From: Raphanus sativus
Lineage: Eukaryota; Streptophyta; Magnoliopsida; Brassicales; Brassicaceae
NCBI RefSeq assembly: GCF_000801105.2
Contig: NC_079515.1
Coordinates: 22,901,407-22,965,406 of the forward strand
DNA: 64,000 bases
Direction: 5' to 3'
Every line of letters starts with the position of its first letter. Within the stretch, counting starts at the first letter, position 1. Of this stretch, positions 12,170-25,096 are shown piece by piece. Below the pieces are notes generated by a model. That model worked only from the letters and a program-made list of their open reading frames with translations. It searched no databases and was not told the DNA's origin. A program made the translations under genes and the position numbers.

Positions 12170-13404
12170 TGATTGGGTATGCTTTTGGTAAACTATGAAA
12201 CTTGTAGAGAAGACTTCATCTAAATTTGGTAACACGTAAGAGTTTAGATAGAGAATGTGATTCTAGTCCTGGTGGTTATGAAATCTCAGAGTCTCTCATG
12301 TAAACTAGTTCTTGTAATTGTAGAATCTTGGTATGAGGTTTTCGACTTACTTGATGAAAGTCAACACTCAACAGTCGGCTTCTTTTTGTTTGGCTAGATG
12401 CAACTAGGCTAAAAGAAATGCATATTAGGCTGATAAAATAATGACTACAGACACTACAAGCAATCAGTTTGTTATGACTTCTCAAAACAAAGCCAAATCC
12501 AATTTGAATTCTTGTGATGAAATGACAAATTATTATCGTATAGCGCCACCGTCCCCTATAGTTTATAATAGTCAAATGTATTATTGTACGTGTGATCAAA
12601 ACTTGTAGTTGCCAACTTTGACTAGCAAAAATAAAAAGGAATTTAAAGAAAATTGGAGGTTTCATATTTCTCCACTATGGACAATAATGTTTTGTATCCA
12701 GCGATAAACCTCTTTTCTTTTTTGTAAGGGGGTGTGAGTGTGACATATAAGCATTAGTATTTTAAGAAATATTTTACATTAGAGAGAAGAAATAACGTAG
12801 TCTAAAAAGTAGTGTTCACATGTGAATTTTGCATAATACTACCCGTAATAGAACAACCTTGATACAGACAAACATCATAACTGCATTAGTTAGAAACTAA
12901 TTGGACATACCTAATACATTGCCACAAGATTAAACTTACTAACTAACAAATTTAAAAGCTGTCTCCCCATCATCTTTTTGTTCCCTTGTTTTGCAATTCA
13001 ATCCAAAGAATGCATCATCATATAAGCCAATATTTAATAACAAACTCAAAATTGTAGTCACATGATGCAACTACTGTAGTGAAACACTAAAAAAGCATAC
13101 TCAACTCATTAGAGAGTTTGTGGTGGACCAAAAGTCCACTACATGGCCTAGCTTTATGAGTGGTTCAACTTGATATCTGTAAACCAATCGAAAGCGTCAC
13201 AACAATCATTAACATTAACGATCCAAAGAGATTCTAGAAGCTAAAAAGTAAACACCATACAGAGCCCAGAGTTGTGGTTAACATACAATATTACAGCTTC
13301 TGCTGCAACCAAAGAGTTAAACTACAAATATACAACAGTTTTGTATCATTCTCAGATTCTCTATCTAAAAAAAAGAGAAGAATTCTCAGTAACCAAGATT
13401 TTTG
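12170..13404. other. convergent intergenic region between RLK7 and the esterase gene
   Basis: AT-rich non-coding sequence holding the 3' ends of two genes that face each other. No open frame with recognisable coding character, no clear transposon end and no repeat was found. Confidence 0.6.
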
Positions 13405-16400
13405 TCAGCGGAATAGATCTTGGAATGACCACATTATGAATCTTGCAAAGATATCAGACTCCAAGAACTCGATGTGAGCAGCTCTACCAATGAACGAGTT
13501 GAGGTTACGACCGTATAAGGTCGTGTCGAAGTTGACGTCGCAGCGCATGAACACTCTCTGGTGGTGAGGAGTTTCCGGGGATGGCCCACGTATTTGGTCC
13601 ATACAGCTATTAAGCATCTCCAAGAAAGCGACTCCTCTTTTTGAGTTGTCGAATGAAGCTGGTTGGCATGATTCGATCCTAGCTGAGTGATATGGAACAT
13701 ACCCATCCTATGACAACATAAAAGATAAGTGCAACTAGCATCAAATCTAGCAAGACATTTGATGTATCTTATGATCCAGACATCCTTATTGCACTGGTTA
13801 CTATTATGTTAAAAGTACCTGAGGCGAAGACAGGAGAATTATGTTTTTGAAACCGTCCAGAGTCTTTTGCTGCAAAGAATGTAAAAATTGAGATTAGAAC
13901 CAGAGAATGTAACTATATAAATGGTACCAAATCTTGATGAAAATGCTAAGATGTTTCTCTACCTTGCAGAGCTTGTAAAAGAAAGTATTCTGGAGATCAG
14001 GATCATCTGTGAGCGTGAGCTGATGAATAACCTGAGTACTCTTTAACTTCTTCAGGAGCCAAAGTCCAGAGTTAAACAATGAATTTGAGCTGTATAGATA
14101 ACCCAAGTGTGGACCCGAAAGCGATATGTATGTATATAGATACTTCTTGTATGGGTCCATCAAACTATCTGCAACAAAGTGACAAGGATAAACACAAAAC
14201 AGAAAGAAATGTTTTCAAGAGAATTATTATCGAGATTCTTAACCTGCTAGTGCAGTTCGGATGATGACATTGCCGATTGAATGTCCAACAAAACTCAGCT
14301 TAACCTTTTTCAAGCGCCCGTATTTCGAATGTTTATCCATTTTCCTCTTGAAGAAAGAAACAACTTCCTGCGCAAGCCTCTGCCCCATTTCCCTGAAATC
14401 TCCATGTGTTTTGTCCTCGTTTGCCTCGGACATGAGAAACTCTATCTTTGGATCAATCAGGAGCCACTGGTTCCGGATAAGCCTTAGGTCTAAGTGATGT
14501 CCCTGTAGTAGTTAACAGAAATCTATCATGTAAATGAATAACAAACTGAAAATATACAAAAGAAAGTGGTAACTGCAAAAATTAAAAGAGGAAAAAATAA
14601 ATTGAACAATATGATGGACATTACAACAATAAAGACAATGATTATTCACTAAAGTTTTAAATGATACTTGCCTGGAAACCATGGACAAAAACAACAATCT
14701 TCAGCTCACGTCCACTATTCTGTGAGTTATTATGTTTTCTTGTCCCACTTTCGTCATCATCATGCCCATTAAGTAAGCTAGAATCGATTTTATCAACATG
14801 TCTCATGTACGAGTTTTCACTAAAAGTACGCCTTGGTGCATTCCAGACACGTTCGATTATAACAATAGGAACTCGCATTAGATCACCAAATATATGCATG
14901 TCTTGTACCGTCCGGTTGTTAATCTGCACCATTGGTTGTTCACAGATGAATTATTACCATTTCTAAATCCAACAGGTAACTTATAAAACACGAAAGAAAA
15001 CAAACCCGCATTTGTGCAATACTTCGACGGTGAAGTTCAGCGCGAGTGGCTGCAACTTGCGAAGGCTGCATAAGAGTAAACATTGGATGAATAAAGCCAA
15101 GCTTGCATTCTGATGAAAGCATGAAAACTGACACTGTAACTATAACTCACATCATTCAGCTTCAACGCACTTGTGGCTCTTTTGTGCGAACTATGGTTTG
15201 AAGTATCATCCACTCCACTTATAAAATGATGTGGCATTTCAACCTTGGAGTATACCATCCATATTGACCATTCAGCTCTTCGATCTTTTGTCCAGATATC
15301 TCGAAGATGTTCCAAGATTTTTGTGTTATTATCCCTGAAAGGGACAAATACGACCAATGATTAGATATACAGTATATATAAACAACCTGCAAGGCTTTAT
15401 TTGACTATGGAAGTCGAAGGGAAATTACCGATGAAATGTCAGAAAGGTATTCCAAAGATAATGGAGCTGGGTGCCCAGTAAGTGGAATGTGCGAGACAGA
15501 TGATCCTTTGAGAAGTTATGAAGCCAGTCATCGCTTTCTAAATCAAGTGAGGCATTCAACTGCTGTGCCAAAAATGGAAGAAACATGTTCATATTCCAGA
15601 AGATAGTGAAAAGAACAGAAAAACAATAGATAAAGGGCAATCTGTTGCAAAATAAAGCAAGGACCTCAAGATTGTTTTGTTGCTTGCCTTGTCCTGAACC
15701 TTCAGCATCAACAGATTTTCCCGTTGAAGCAGAGTCAGATATGAGAGTTTTGTCCATACTGGATACAAACTCAGATAAGTCGATTGTTTGGTCAATTGCC
15801 TTGCTAAGTTTTTGCATTTCTTCGAGCAAAGTGTCACGAGCTCCAAGTAAGGCTTTGACAAATGACACCAGCTTGTCAGCAGGAGCTATCTGAGCAAAGG
15901 CCTAGTGAGTTACAAAAGAATCAATAAAAATATTGTCAGATTCTCGACAAAGAGAGTTAACACTACAAAACGGGTTTATCAATAAAGTTCTTGTCAAATC
16001 TTGAAACTTTGTTCAATCAAATAAGAGTTTGGCCATGATGATAGGATAGTGTAAGAAAGCGCACATACTTTCTTGGAAGACTGAGAATTGCCGCTGCCTA
16101 AATTTTTACCATTACTCGCATCACTGCACAAAACATACTTGATATATTAACTGAATGAGATACAGAAAGCTCAGCAGAATTAGAACTCAACAATGGCGAA
16201 TTATGCGGAATCCAAATGTAAGTGTGGCATACCTTGACAAAACTGCAGGCCGTTTGTAAGAAGCGGATTTCATGACACTGACGTGAACGCTTACATCGAT
16301 AAGAACGGCGTGAAAGGTGTCAAAGTGGACCGGACAGTAAGAATGAACGCCTGAGAGCGCTTTAGGAGGAATACGAAAATCATGCACTGCAGCAGGACAA

Positions 16401-17359
16401 TCATCTGAATGAGTGAGTGATATATTCTCCGCAATTGGAGAATATAAAAGCTCAAACCTCAGTATAACAGCAGATGTAGCTGGCCCCTGCATCATTTCGC
16501 AACTAGTCATTTACTATACTTGTCTTCTAGGCCAACCAACTGGATTATTATTATCATTTATTGGTGCTAACTATGATGAACAAAAAGCAGCAGCTAGAAT
16601 AACCTTCGATGCTAAGGCAACACAATTGTTTATATTAGAAGAAACCTAGGCGAGAAAGAAAAGAATAAAGAATGGTACCTCATATCTTTGCAGTGGCATA
16701 GTAAAAGAGACCATCATGCACAGACGAACATCCTGCCTAGCATATTTGATGCGGAAGGGCTGCGTTAAGAAACTATTATCTTTATCATCTATCTTCCAAA
16801 CTCCAGAAGAGTCGTTTGAGCTTGAATCAAGAGCTGTGACGACAAAAGGTATATTGATTCTTACTTACTATGTAAATTTTACTAGAGAAAACCCTCAAAA
16901 TACACGGAAATAGGATAACTATAAATTCAGGAAACACTCTTGGCATAATAGGATAATATTTGGCTTGAATTACACGAACATGGAAAGGTGATGGAGAAGA
17001 GTACACTACCTTCATACAGAACAACTCGTGAAGGAATCCCACGGGAGTTGTTATCACCATCCTCCCATCTCATGCTGATTTTTATTTGGTACCATCTAAG
17101 AGAGAGCAAAAAGAATCTAAGATTAAGACACACAGAATGTGAAAAATAAAAGAGCAAAGTTTTGATTAAAAAATAAATAAAAATACCCTTGCTGGAAAAG
17201 ATCAAGGTTATGGAACCTATGGATATAAACAGCGATTTCTTGAACAGTGTCGACCATGAGAACAGGCTTAACACTGGCTACGTAAGGATGAGCATCAAGA
17301 GTCTTGGTTTGCCTACTTCGTTGGCTGAGTTCAATTAACCATCCAAGACGCTTTAACAT
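13405..17359 (-). CDS. DUF676 putative serine esterase family protein, 802 aa
   Basis: Fourteen coding exons: 17187-17359, 17010-17095, 16679-16833, 16233-16486, 16069-16123, 15665-15901, 15429-15562, 15151-15334, 15006-15065, 14672-14923, 14244-14502, 13963-14168, 13819-13869, 13405-13707. All junctions keep phase and total 802 codons plus stop. The N-terminal half carries the plant-type FAM135-like region; the C-terminal half is an alpha/beta hydrolase with VVFVHGFQGHHLDLRLI before the nucleophile elbow GHSIGN (Ser about residue 605), then SGPHLGYLYSS and DGYVPYHSARIE. This fits a lipase or esterase, substrate unknown. It matches At1g09980 in position and length. The intron after HGFQ starts with GC (AG|GCAAGT), a GC-AG intron. 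The promoter side faces the AAP8 cluster. Confidence 0.92.
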
Positions 17360-19364
17360 ATGGGATGAAGGAACTCACATCACCCTCTTGTTACAACTTT
17401 GGATGATTGGTTTTTGAGGATGAAATTCAAAATCTCATTCCTCTAGATAAATGCGGAAACCAGCAGCTGCAGATAAAAGCAAAAACACACACACACACCA
17501 AGTCTGTGATTGATTCCATTAACAGCTTAGCAAAACTAGAGCTACTTAAAAAAAAGTCGTCTCCTTCACCAAATTAGGTCAAAAAAGCTAAAATCCCAAT
17601 CTGAGCCGAAGAGTTGCAAAATAATAAAATTCATGATGAAACTTCGAAAAGCGAAAACTGCATTCCCTCAAAATACGAAAACAAGGCGGGAGATAGAGAC
17701 TCGTAACTTGAAGAAGATGACAAAAGATAAAACAGGAGCTACATTTACCTCGAAATGGAAGAGAATAATGTCAATGGCAGAGCAGAGCAGAGCAAAGAGG
17801 GGGGCTTCGAAACCAAGATCTGATGATTGAACCCAGATTTGCTAGGGTTTTCTGTTTTCAGGACGACCTTAGGTAGGAGCAGAGAAGAAGAAAAACAAAC
17901 AAATGATGATATTGGTAGGGAACAAACAAACAAAAAAAGATATCGAGAGACTCAAAAGCGATTTTTGAAAAAAGTTTTTACTCAGATTTTTATTACTTTT
18001 GTCGGGTAAAAAAAGATGAACGAATGAATGTTCATGCGACAACACTATTTCCTATGTGTTTTTGATATTTTGGCTCTATCTCGAAGGGATCTCGGTCGGA
18101 AAATAATTTCTTTTTTTTTTGCGCCAAATCTGACGTTGGACTTTTGTATAATGGATCCGGGATGTGCTAATAACAGACCCGGTTTATTTTGGTAGTTTAT
18201 AAGGCCCGTGTAAGAGTTTATAAGGCCCAAAACGACACAGCCTATTAGTTGAACCTTGACCGTTGATCGAATTGAATTCGTTTCGAAGAAAATGAGGAGG
18301 GAACTGAAAAATAATGAGACACTGGAACAAAGTTGGACCTAGCAAAGTAGCAAACAGTGTATAACATGGGCGGGCACATTATTATTAATTAACAAAATTT
18401 AGCTGTTATAGTTGGTTTTCAACCAAATGTGCATTTGGCAATGTGAAGCTTAAACAATGTGTTCCAAAATTTTCAATAAAGCTAATGAAAATTTAAGTTT
18501 TTGTATGTGGGCACTTGCCTCACCTAGTCATCACCTAGGTCCGCCCCTAACCGGAATTATACGTTTAGCTTTCAAAATTCATTAGAATAAGCTCTAATCT
18601 CAAGCTTGTATTTTACTTGTGCGATTCTTTCTTCCTTTTTTTCTTTCAATCCGTTACAAAAATTATCATCCGGATCGAATAAGATAAGGATAAAAAGAAT
18701 GAGACACTGAAATTATACGTTTAGCTTTCATAATTCATTAGAATAAGCTTTAATCTCCAGGCTTTTTTGATCTCTCTGTATACTTGTTCGTTTCTTCTTT
18801 ATGTCAATATGTTGCAATAAAATAACAGCCGGATCGAATAAAATAAGAACGAACGAGAGAGTACGAGACTTTATACATCAGCCGTTTCCAAGTTTCCACA
18901 CATGGCCCCAAGCAAATATCCTATGATCAACACTAAGAGACATCAAGACCCTCTCTCTCGTCTTCATCTAGATGCTTTAACGCACTATAAGATATCAAAT
19001 ACATAATTAACCACATATTCTTCAACCACCAAGAAAAGCGAAACGATATTAGATTTGATTTCGTTTTAGTCGCTAAAAAGAACGAATATCGACTTTATCT
19101 TCTCCTTTTTTTGTTCTCCGTTGATTAAAAAGTTATTCGTAGCATAATTGTATGTATTTACTACTTGCTTTTCACATGCTTTTGTAACTATTGTTATTGA
19201 CCGTGCAAAAGAGAGAGTAAAAAGTAACCAAAATATTATAAACAATTGACGTCTCCAAAATATCATAAACATTGACGTTTCTCTACCTATAGCATCTATA
19301 TAATAGATACGCCATTTACTCATTGACTACGCTTCTATCTCTTTCCTCGTTTTCTCCTCTCAAA
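17360..19364. promoter_or_regulatory. divergent region between the esterase gene and AAP8 copy 1
   Basis: The left part is the esterase leader and promoter; the right part is the AAP8 promoter. Segment 18170-19060 (TTATAAGGCCC..., then CATCAGCCGTTTCCAAG, CCTATGATCAACACTAAG, GATGCTTTAACGCACTA and CATATTCTTCAACCACCA) is repeated before AAP8 copy 2 (22500-22960) and again at 29720-30200. Within the right part, 18540-18650 and 18700-18840 are two related copies of a stretch beginning aattatacgtttagctttc. Confidence 0.6.
19297..19303 (+). promoter_or_regulatory. TATA box of AAP8 copy 1
   Basis: TATATAA in the context CATCTATATAATAG lies 62-68 bp before the ATG. The paralogous copy has the same sequence CATCTATATATAAA at the same distance, which supports the call. 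Confidence 0.6.
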
Positions 19365-21789
19365 ATGAAAAGCTTCGACACCTGTTCAGCGGTTGAATCC
19401 GGCGGGAATAATAACTTCGACGATGATGGTCGGGAGAAGAGAACGGGGACGTTGGTTACGGCGAGTGCTCACATCATCACGGCTGTGATAGGTTCCGGAG
19501 TCTTGTCCTTGGCTTGGGCAATAGCACAACTTGGTTGGGTGGCAGGAACAGTTATTTTGGTAACTTTTGCCGTTATAAATTACTACACATCCACAATGCT
19601 CGCCGACTGTTACCGATCTCCGGACACAGGAATACGTAATTATATTTACATGGACGTTGTCAGAGCTTACCTTGGTATGAATATATTATCATTATTAACT
19701 AAGCTACTACTTTGCACTTTTGGTATTATTTTAACCACAAAGTAGTAAACAAAATGGCATGTTGACTTAGCTTGTCTATTTTATATAACAAAACAAAAAA
19801 AAAACATAAAACGACAGGTGGTTGGAAAGTGAAGCTATGTGGACTTGCACAGTACGGGAGTCTAGTAGGGATCACTATCGGTTACACCATCACTGCCTCC
19901 ATAAGCTTAGTGTAAGTTACAACTTGTGAATTGTGTATATATATAATGTCACACACATGCATGTTGCGAAGAAAATATTAAGTCCTGATTGATGTTGTGT
20001 TGGTTAGAGCGATCGGGAAAGCAAATTGTTTTCATTACAAGGGACACGAAGCAAGATGTTCCGTATCAAATTATCCACTCATGGCGGCATTTGGGACCGT
20101 CCAGATTGTTCTTAGTCAGATTCATAATTTTCACAAGCTCTCTTTTCTCTCTATTATCGCCACCGTTATGTCCTTCTCTTATGCATCTATTGGAATTGGC
20201 TTAGCCTTGGCCGCTCTGGCAAGTACGTTTTCGCTTCCAACTTATGCTATTTCTGAACCCCATGCAAATATCTTCATATATACATTATGTTGTTTAGAGC
20301 ATCATTAAATCATTAAGTCATTTGATGTCAAAAAAAAAATCATTAAGTCATTTATACATAAGTAAAATTTTACCTTTTACAAAACAAGTTCATTCATTAG
20401 ATAACATATGGCATATGAGTTTCAGAATTTATTATAGATTTTCTGAAAGAAGTCTCACATTTTTTTTACTCTTTTTTTGTTCTGTTTAAAGTAACATATT
20501 TTTTATTTAAAAAAAAAAAATATATATATATATTAAAGAGAAACTCACCATATGCTCTTATATAGTTTATAGTTTTCTTATATTATAAAATGAGCCCCGA
20601 GATGTATATATACATATTCAATTTTATAAACATTATTGATTCAGGTAACTTGTTCGAATGCATCAGTTCTCCATCCTTTGAAATGTCCTTGCACAAACAA
20701 GTTACATATAAAATAGTTTGTGTGACTCTAGGCCTAGTCATAGCTAGGATTCTCATATATATATATATATGTGAATCTTCAAACTAATGGCTAAAACGGT
20801 TTGATATGAAAGGTGGGAGGGTTGGCAAGACGGATCTGACGGGCACGGTGGTGGGAGTGGACGTAACTGGGTCTGACAAAATATGGAGGTCATTTCAAGC
20901 AGCTGGAGACATTGCCTTTTCATACGCATTTTCCGTTGTTCTTGTTGAGATTCAGGCATGCATTCTTTCAATTAGAGATGTTGGTGGTCACCATCAAGAT
21001 TGTGTTTAGCAATTTTTATGTTACTGGTCAAATATGCTTGTTTTTTTTAACAGGATACACTGAGATCAAGCCCACCAGAGAACAAAGTCATGAAAAAAGC
21101 AAGCCTTGTTGGAGTCTCAACTACAACTGCTTTCTACATCTCATGTGGCTGCATAGGATATGCTGCTTTTGGAAACCAAGCCCCTGGAGACTTCCTTACT
21201 GACTTTGGTTTTTATGAACCTTACTGGCTCATCGATTTTGCAAATGCTTGCATCGCTATCCACCTAATCGCAGCTTATCAGGTAACTCATTGAAAAAATG
21301 TCAGAGAGCTTAAATAGATAATTAGTATCTATCACTCACAGTTTTTAAGTTATGTATGGGCAGGTGTTTGCGCAACCAATTTTCCTGTTTGTCGAGAAGA
21401 AATGCAACAAAGCGTGGCCAGAAAGCAACTTCATCACCAAAGAACATTATATAAACATACCATTGCTAGGAAAATGTCGCATCAACTTTTTGAGGCTAGT
21501 GTGGAGGACAACCTATGTGATGTTTTCAACAGTGGTAGCAATGATATTCCCCTTCTTCAACGCAATCTTGGGTCTCATTGGTGCCGTCACATTCTGGCCG
21601 TTAACAGTTTACTTCCCAGTGGAGATGCACATGTCGCAGAAAAAGGTTAAGAAGTATACGATGAGATGGATAGGGCTGAAACTCCTTGTATTGGTTTGTT
21701 TGATTGTTTCTCTCTTAGCTGCGGTAGGATCCATCGTTGGCTTGATAAGTAGTGTCAAGGCATACAAGCCTTTCCACAATTTAGATTAG
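19365..21789 (+). CDS. AAP8: AAP8-type amino acid permease, copy 1, 471 aa
   Basis: Exons 19365-19674, 19818-19911, 20008-20222, 20813-20955, 21054-21281 and 21364-21789 join in phase. The ATG at 19365 opens MKSFDTCSAVESGG and is preferred over the upstream in-frame TTG. The protein has the AAAP family hallmarks GTLVTASAHIITAVIGSGVLSLAWA, SNYPLMAAFG, APGDFLTDFGFYEPYWLIDFANACIA, LTVYFPVEMH and a C-terminal SSVKAYKPF; about eleven membrane helices are expected. AAPs are proton-coupled amino acid importers of the plasma membrane; AAP8 (At1g10010) loads phloem and developing seeds in Arabidopsis. Intron 4 begins with GC after GAGATTCAG. Copy 2 encodes a very similar protein, so this is a tandem duplicate. 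Confidence 0.93.
20324..20338 (+). mobile_element. micro-retroposon: gatgtc plus A-run
   Basis: Fifteen bases, gatgtc followed by nine A, are flanked by the 15-bp direct repeat ATCATTAAGTCATTT at 20309-20323 and 20339-20353. It lies in intron 3 of AAP8 copy 1. The structure fits a target-primed insertion that kept only the last bases of its template. Confidence 0.6.
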
Positions 21790-22392
21790 TTACTTGTAAC
21801 CTAAGCTATTTGAATACATAATTAATTACGAACTATGTACAATGAGAATATGGAAGAACAAATGAATATACATAGTTAATGACGAGCTATATTAAACTGT
21901 TAATTAACTTGTTACAACATATAGAGAACTATAATCACAGAAACTACAATGGAGACTCAAGCTAGATGTTTAAAATGGTGAAAGTAATATATATGTATAT
22001 ATATATATATATATATAACATTAAAATAAATTTTCTCTGAAAACCCCAAAAAATTTAAGAGCATCATTAGTGGGAGAAACTCACATGAAGCTCTCAAAAA
22101 TTATAAAAAATGAACAATTTTGATACACAATTATTTTTGATACCAAAAGAATATTTAGACCAATAGTTGTTCAGCAAGTGTGAAAATGGTTTCTTTAAAA
22201 GTTGTCAAAGTCTCTTTAGGAAGAGATTCATTCTATTATCTCTCTTGCTTTTCAGTTATTTTTCATTTTTTTTTATCATGAGGTACTCCTCAAGACCTTG
22301 CCACTGCGGGTGGTCTTAATAGCCATATTGGGATCAGGCCAGGCTTTAGAATATAAACCTATAAGATTGTCAGATCGGGCAGGATCGGACTC

Positions 22393-22407
22393 GTTTGACA
22401 AAAAAAA
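22393..22407 (+). mobile_element. micro-retroposon: gtttgac plus A-run
   Basis: Fifteen bases, gtttgac followed by eight A, sit between two perfect copies of GGCAGGATCGGACTC (22378-22392 and 22408-22422). Confidence 0.65.
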
Positions 22408-23305
22408 GGCAGGATCGGACTCAAATATTTTACTAGTTTTATAGTTTTTTCGGCTGGGCTGGACCGGCCACATGACAACCTTAGTCAAACCACATAGTCG
22501 TGTTTACAGGCTTTTCAATATGAGTTTACATCCCGGTATTTGGGTAGTTTACAAGGCCCACGTAACAGAAGTCCCAAAACGATGGTGCCTTGATTTAACC
22601 TCGACATTAAATTGGTTTTGAACCAAATGAAAGAAAGAGAAAAAAAGAATGGGACTTGTCCACACATCAGTCGTTTAACTTTCGAAATTCAGTATTTGAA
22701 GCTGTTGTCTCAATCAGTTACGCCACCCCGGATCATTTAATATAAGGATGAAGGAGAACATGACTTTACACATCAGTCGTTTCCAGTTTTTACACACACA
22801 CATGGCCGGACGGCCCAAGAACGTATCCTATGATCAACACAAAGAGTCATCAAGACCCTCTCTCGTCTTCACCTAGATGCTTTAGCGCACTATAAGATAT
22901 CAATTAAATAGTAAATCACATATTCTTCAACCACCAAAAAAAGTAAAATGATTACGATTTTGTTGTGGCGAACCAGATGCCAGCATATGCCAAATGTTTA
23001 TAATTAGATGTCTCCCTATTATATGTCCAATTATATGCTTAGTATACTATTTTTTTTTCTTTTGGGTCTAATCTTTAACGAATTTGTTGTTGGATTGGAT
23101 TGATTACTCTAAGAAGTGCTTATTCTAATTGCTGAAATATACGTCGTGTTAAATGATGAAAATTATATGGATGCAAGGTACTGAGCTGAAGTCGTGTAGA
23201 ATTGGAGAATAAACGTATATTTTGGAAAAAAATATAAATTTGACAAGCAAATTTATGATTAAAAGAAGATGAATAAATGGATTTCAAGATTTATGAAAAA
23301 TTGCA

Positions 23306-23695
23306 CTTATTGTTATGGAAAATGTTCATATCATGAATTCTTTAGAGACTAAGGTTTTGAGAACGTAGAGAATTATATAAGATAACCAGGGAGATAGAGA
23401 CACAAATGCTGATCTTATAAAAAGAGAAAAGATTTTGAAAGTGTTCTTGAGTCGTGTTGAAGAAGAAGAAGAAGTACTTGACGGTAAAGAGACATTTGCA
23501 CTTATTCTTATGAAAGATGTTTATATCATAAGTTTTTTGGAGTTTGGGAACGTGGAAAATTATATAAGATAGCTATGGGATCGTCTGTAGAAAGACATAT
23601 GCACACAGGCTGATCTTATAAAAAGAAAAATGTTTTTGGAAGTGTTCTTGGATCGTGCTGAAGAAGAGATTACAATACTTAACGGTAGAAAAATA
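23306..23695. repeat. direct duplication of about 190 bp upstream of AAP8 copy 2
   Basis: Two adjacent, diverged copies share gcacttattnttatg, atcatgaattctttagag / atcataagttttttggag, gaacgt, gctgatcttataaaaag, agtgttcttg and gaagaagag...cttnacggta. The segment (with flanks to about 23890) is missing from the related promoter relic at 30180-30350, so it is either an insertion in copy 2 or a loss from the relic. The second half looks vaguely coding but no open frame survives. Confidence 0.6.
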
Positions 23696-24198
23696 TAAGC
23701 GGATAGCTTAGAAATCTTTCAATATCGTGTGTTACGGTATTAACTGTAAAGCTAAAAAATAAGGTTCTGTAAAAATTGTTTAAAAAGATTCTAATAAAAC
23801 GTTAGTATTTGCTTGTGTAATTTGTCTATTGGTTTACCTTTTGTATTATCTTATCGTGGTGTCATATTTGCATTAACATAATTAGAATTGAATTAAATCT
23901 TTTCTACTTACTTTAACGATACCAAGATCATAGAACTTTTGACTCTAATACTTATTTGCTATAGTGGACCAAATGCTTTCCTAGACTAGACACTCTACTA
24001 GAATTAGACCAAATGCTCTATTATACTGGGACCAGATGCTCTATTAAACCGTTCGTTTAGTATGATATTATTTGATTTAGGCAGTAACTTTCACAAATTT
24101 GTTTTTGAATCTGTTACTCTCGAAAAGACTTCATATTAAAAATGGAACAAATCAAAAAGACTTCACGTTACTCTTCTTTGTTATTTGTTGGTTAAAGT

Positions 24199-24855
24199 TA
24201 GGGCTGGACAAAAAATCTGAATCAAAAAAATCGAACCAAATCCGATTTAAAAAAGTAATATTAAACTCGAACAGAATTGGTTAAATATCCAAGCGAGTTC
24301 AAAATCTAGGTATCTAAAAAGCCAAAACCAAATCTGATCTAAACCGAAATATTTTGGATCTCCGAATCAGATTTATATACTTGAATATCTTAATTTATTT
24401 TTAAATCTAGTATCAAAAAATATCCAAAATGTAAAAGATATAATGTTTGAAAATATATACAAATATTCAATTCTAAAATATCTAAACAATACTCAAAACA
24501 CCAAAAAATACTTACAATATCTATTGATTCTCTATCCAAAATAATATTTAAGCCGAACCATTTTTTGTTAACTTTAGGTATTTTGGCATACATTATTCAA
24601 ATTTATATGTTATATAATATTTTTATTTTTAGATTTTGAGAAACTTAAATTGTATATGAATTTTAAAAAAAAAAATTAAATGAGTTATCCGAACGCGAAC
24701 CAAACCGAACCCGCAAAATTCGAACCGAATCTGCAAAAATTTGAACCGAACCGGATCGTAATTTTTAAATATGCTAATGTAGCTAAAATCTTTAATTCTG
24801 TACACTCAAAAAGATCCTAACGGAACTCGAATTGGTATTTGAACGTCCATGCCTA
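24199..24855. mobile_element. non-autonomous hAT-like element, 657 bp
   Basis: Ends TAGGGCTGGACA and CGTCCATGCCTA form an imperfect terminal inverted repeat and are flanked by a perfect 8-bp target duplication GTTAAAGT (24191-24198, 24856-24863), as expected for hAT elements. The interior is rich in GAACCGAA/AACCCGAAC-like motifs, as in the related element at 27080-27892. No transposase coding. It lies about 240 bp upstream of the AAP8 copy 2 ATG. Confidence 0.85.
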
Positions 24856-25014
24856 GTTAAAGTTTTGCAATATTGTATGTATATTATCTACTTCTTTTTG
24901 AAAATGGTTTGCAACTATCGTTACTGACTCTGCAAATTAAAATAAGAGAAAAAGGTTATGAGAGCCTCGCCTCCAAAATATCATAAACATTGATGTTTGC
25001 GTACATGGATCATC

Positions 25015-25024
25015 TATATATAAA
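25015..25024 (+). promoter_or_regulatory. TATA box of AAP8 copy 2
   Basis: TATATATAAA lies 73-82 bp before the ATG and aligns with the TATA box of copy 1 at the same distance from the start codon. Confidence 0.6.
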
Positions 25025-25096
25025 TATTCCATTCACTCTTCATTGCCTATGCTTTTGTATATCTTATTACTGTCTTCCTCAGTTTCTCCTCTCAAA

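Larger units (their letters stand above)
21790..25096. other. region between the two AAP8 copies
   Basis: No gene. It holds an AT microsatellite (about 21990-22015), a sequence-poor stretch with palindromic ends (about 22060-22270), a micro-retroposon (22393-22407), the second copy of the AAP8 promoter block (22500-23100), a 190-bp direct duplication (23306-23695), promoter DNA shared with the relic third copy (23890-24110), a hAT-like element (24199-24855) and the TATA box of copy 2. Confidence 0.65.

Noticed and set aside
19323..19364. Upstream in-frame TTG start for AAP8 copy 1
   Set aside because: The ATG at 19365 aligns with the ATG of copy 2 and with the family start; eukaryotic initiation at TTG is not needed.
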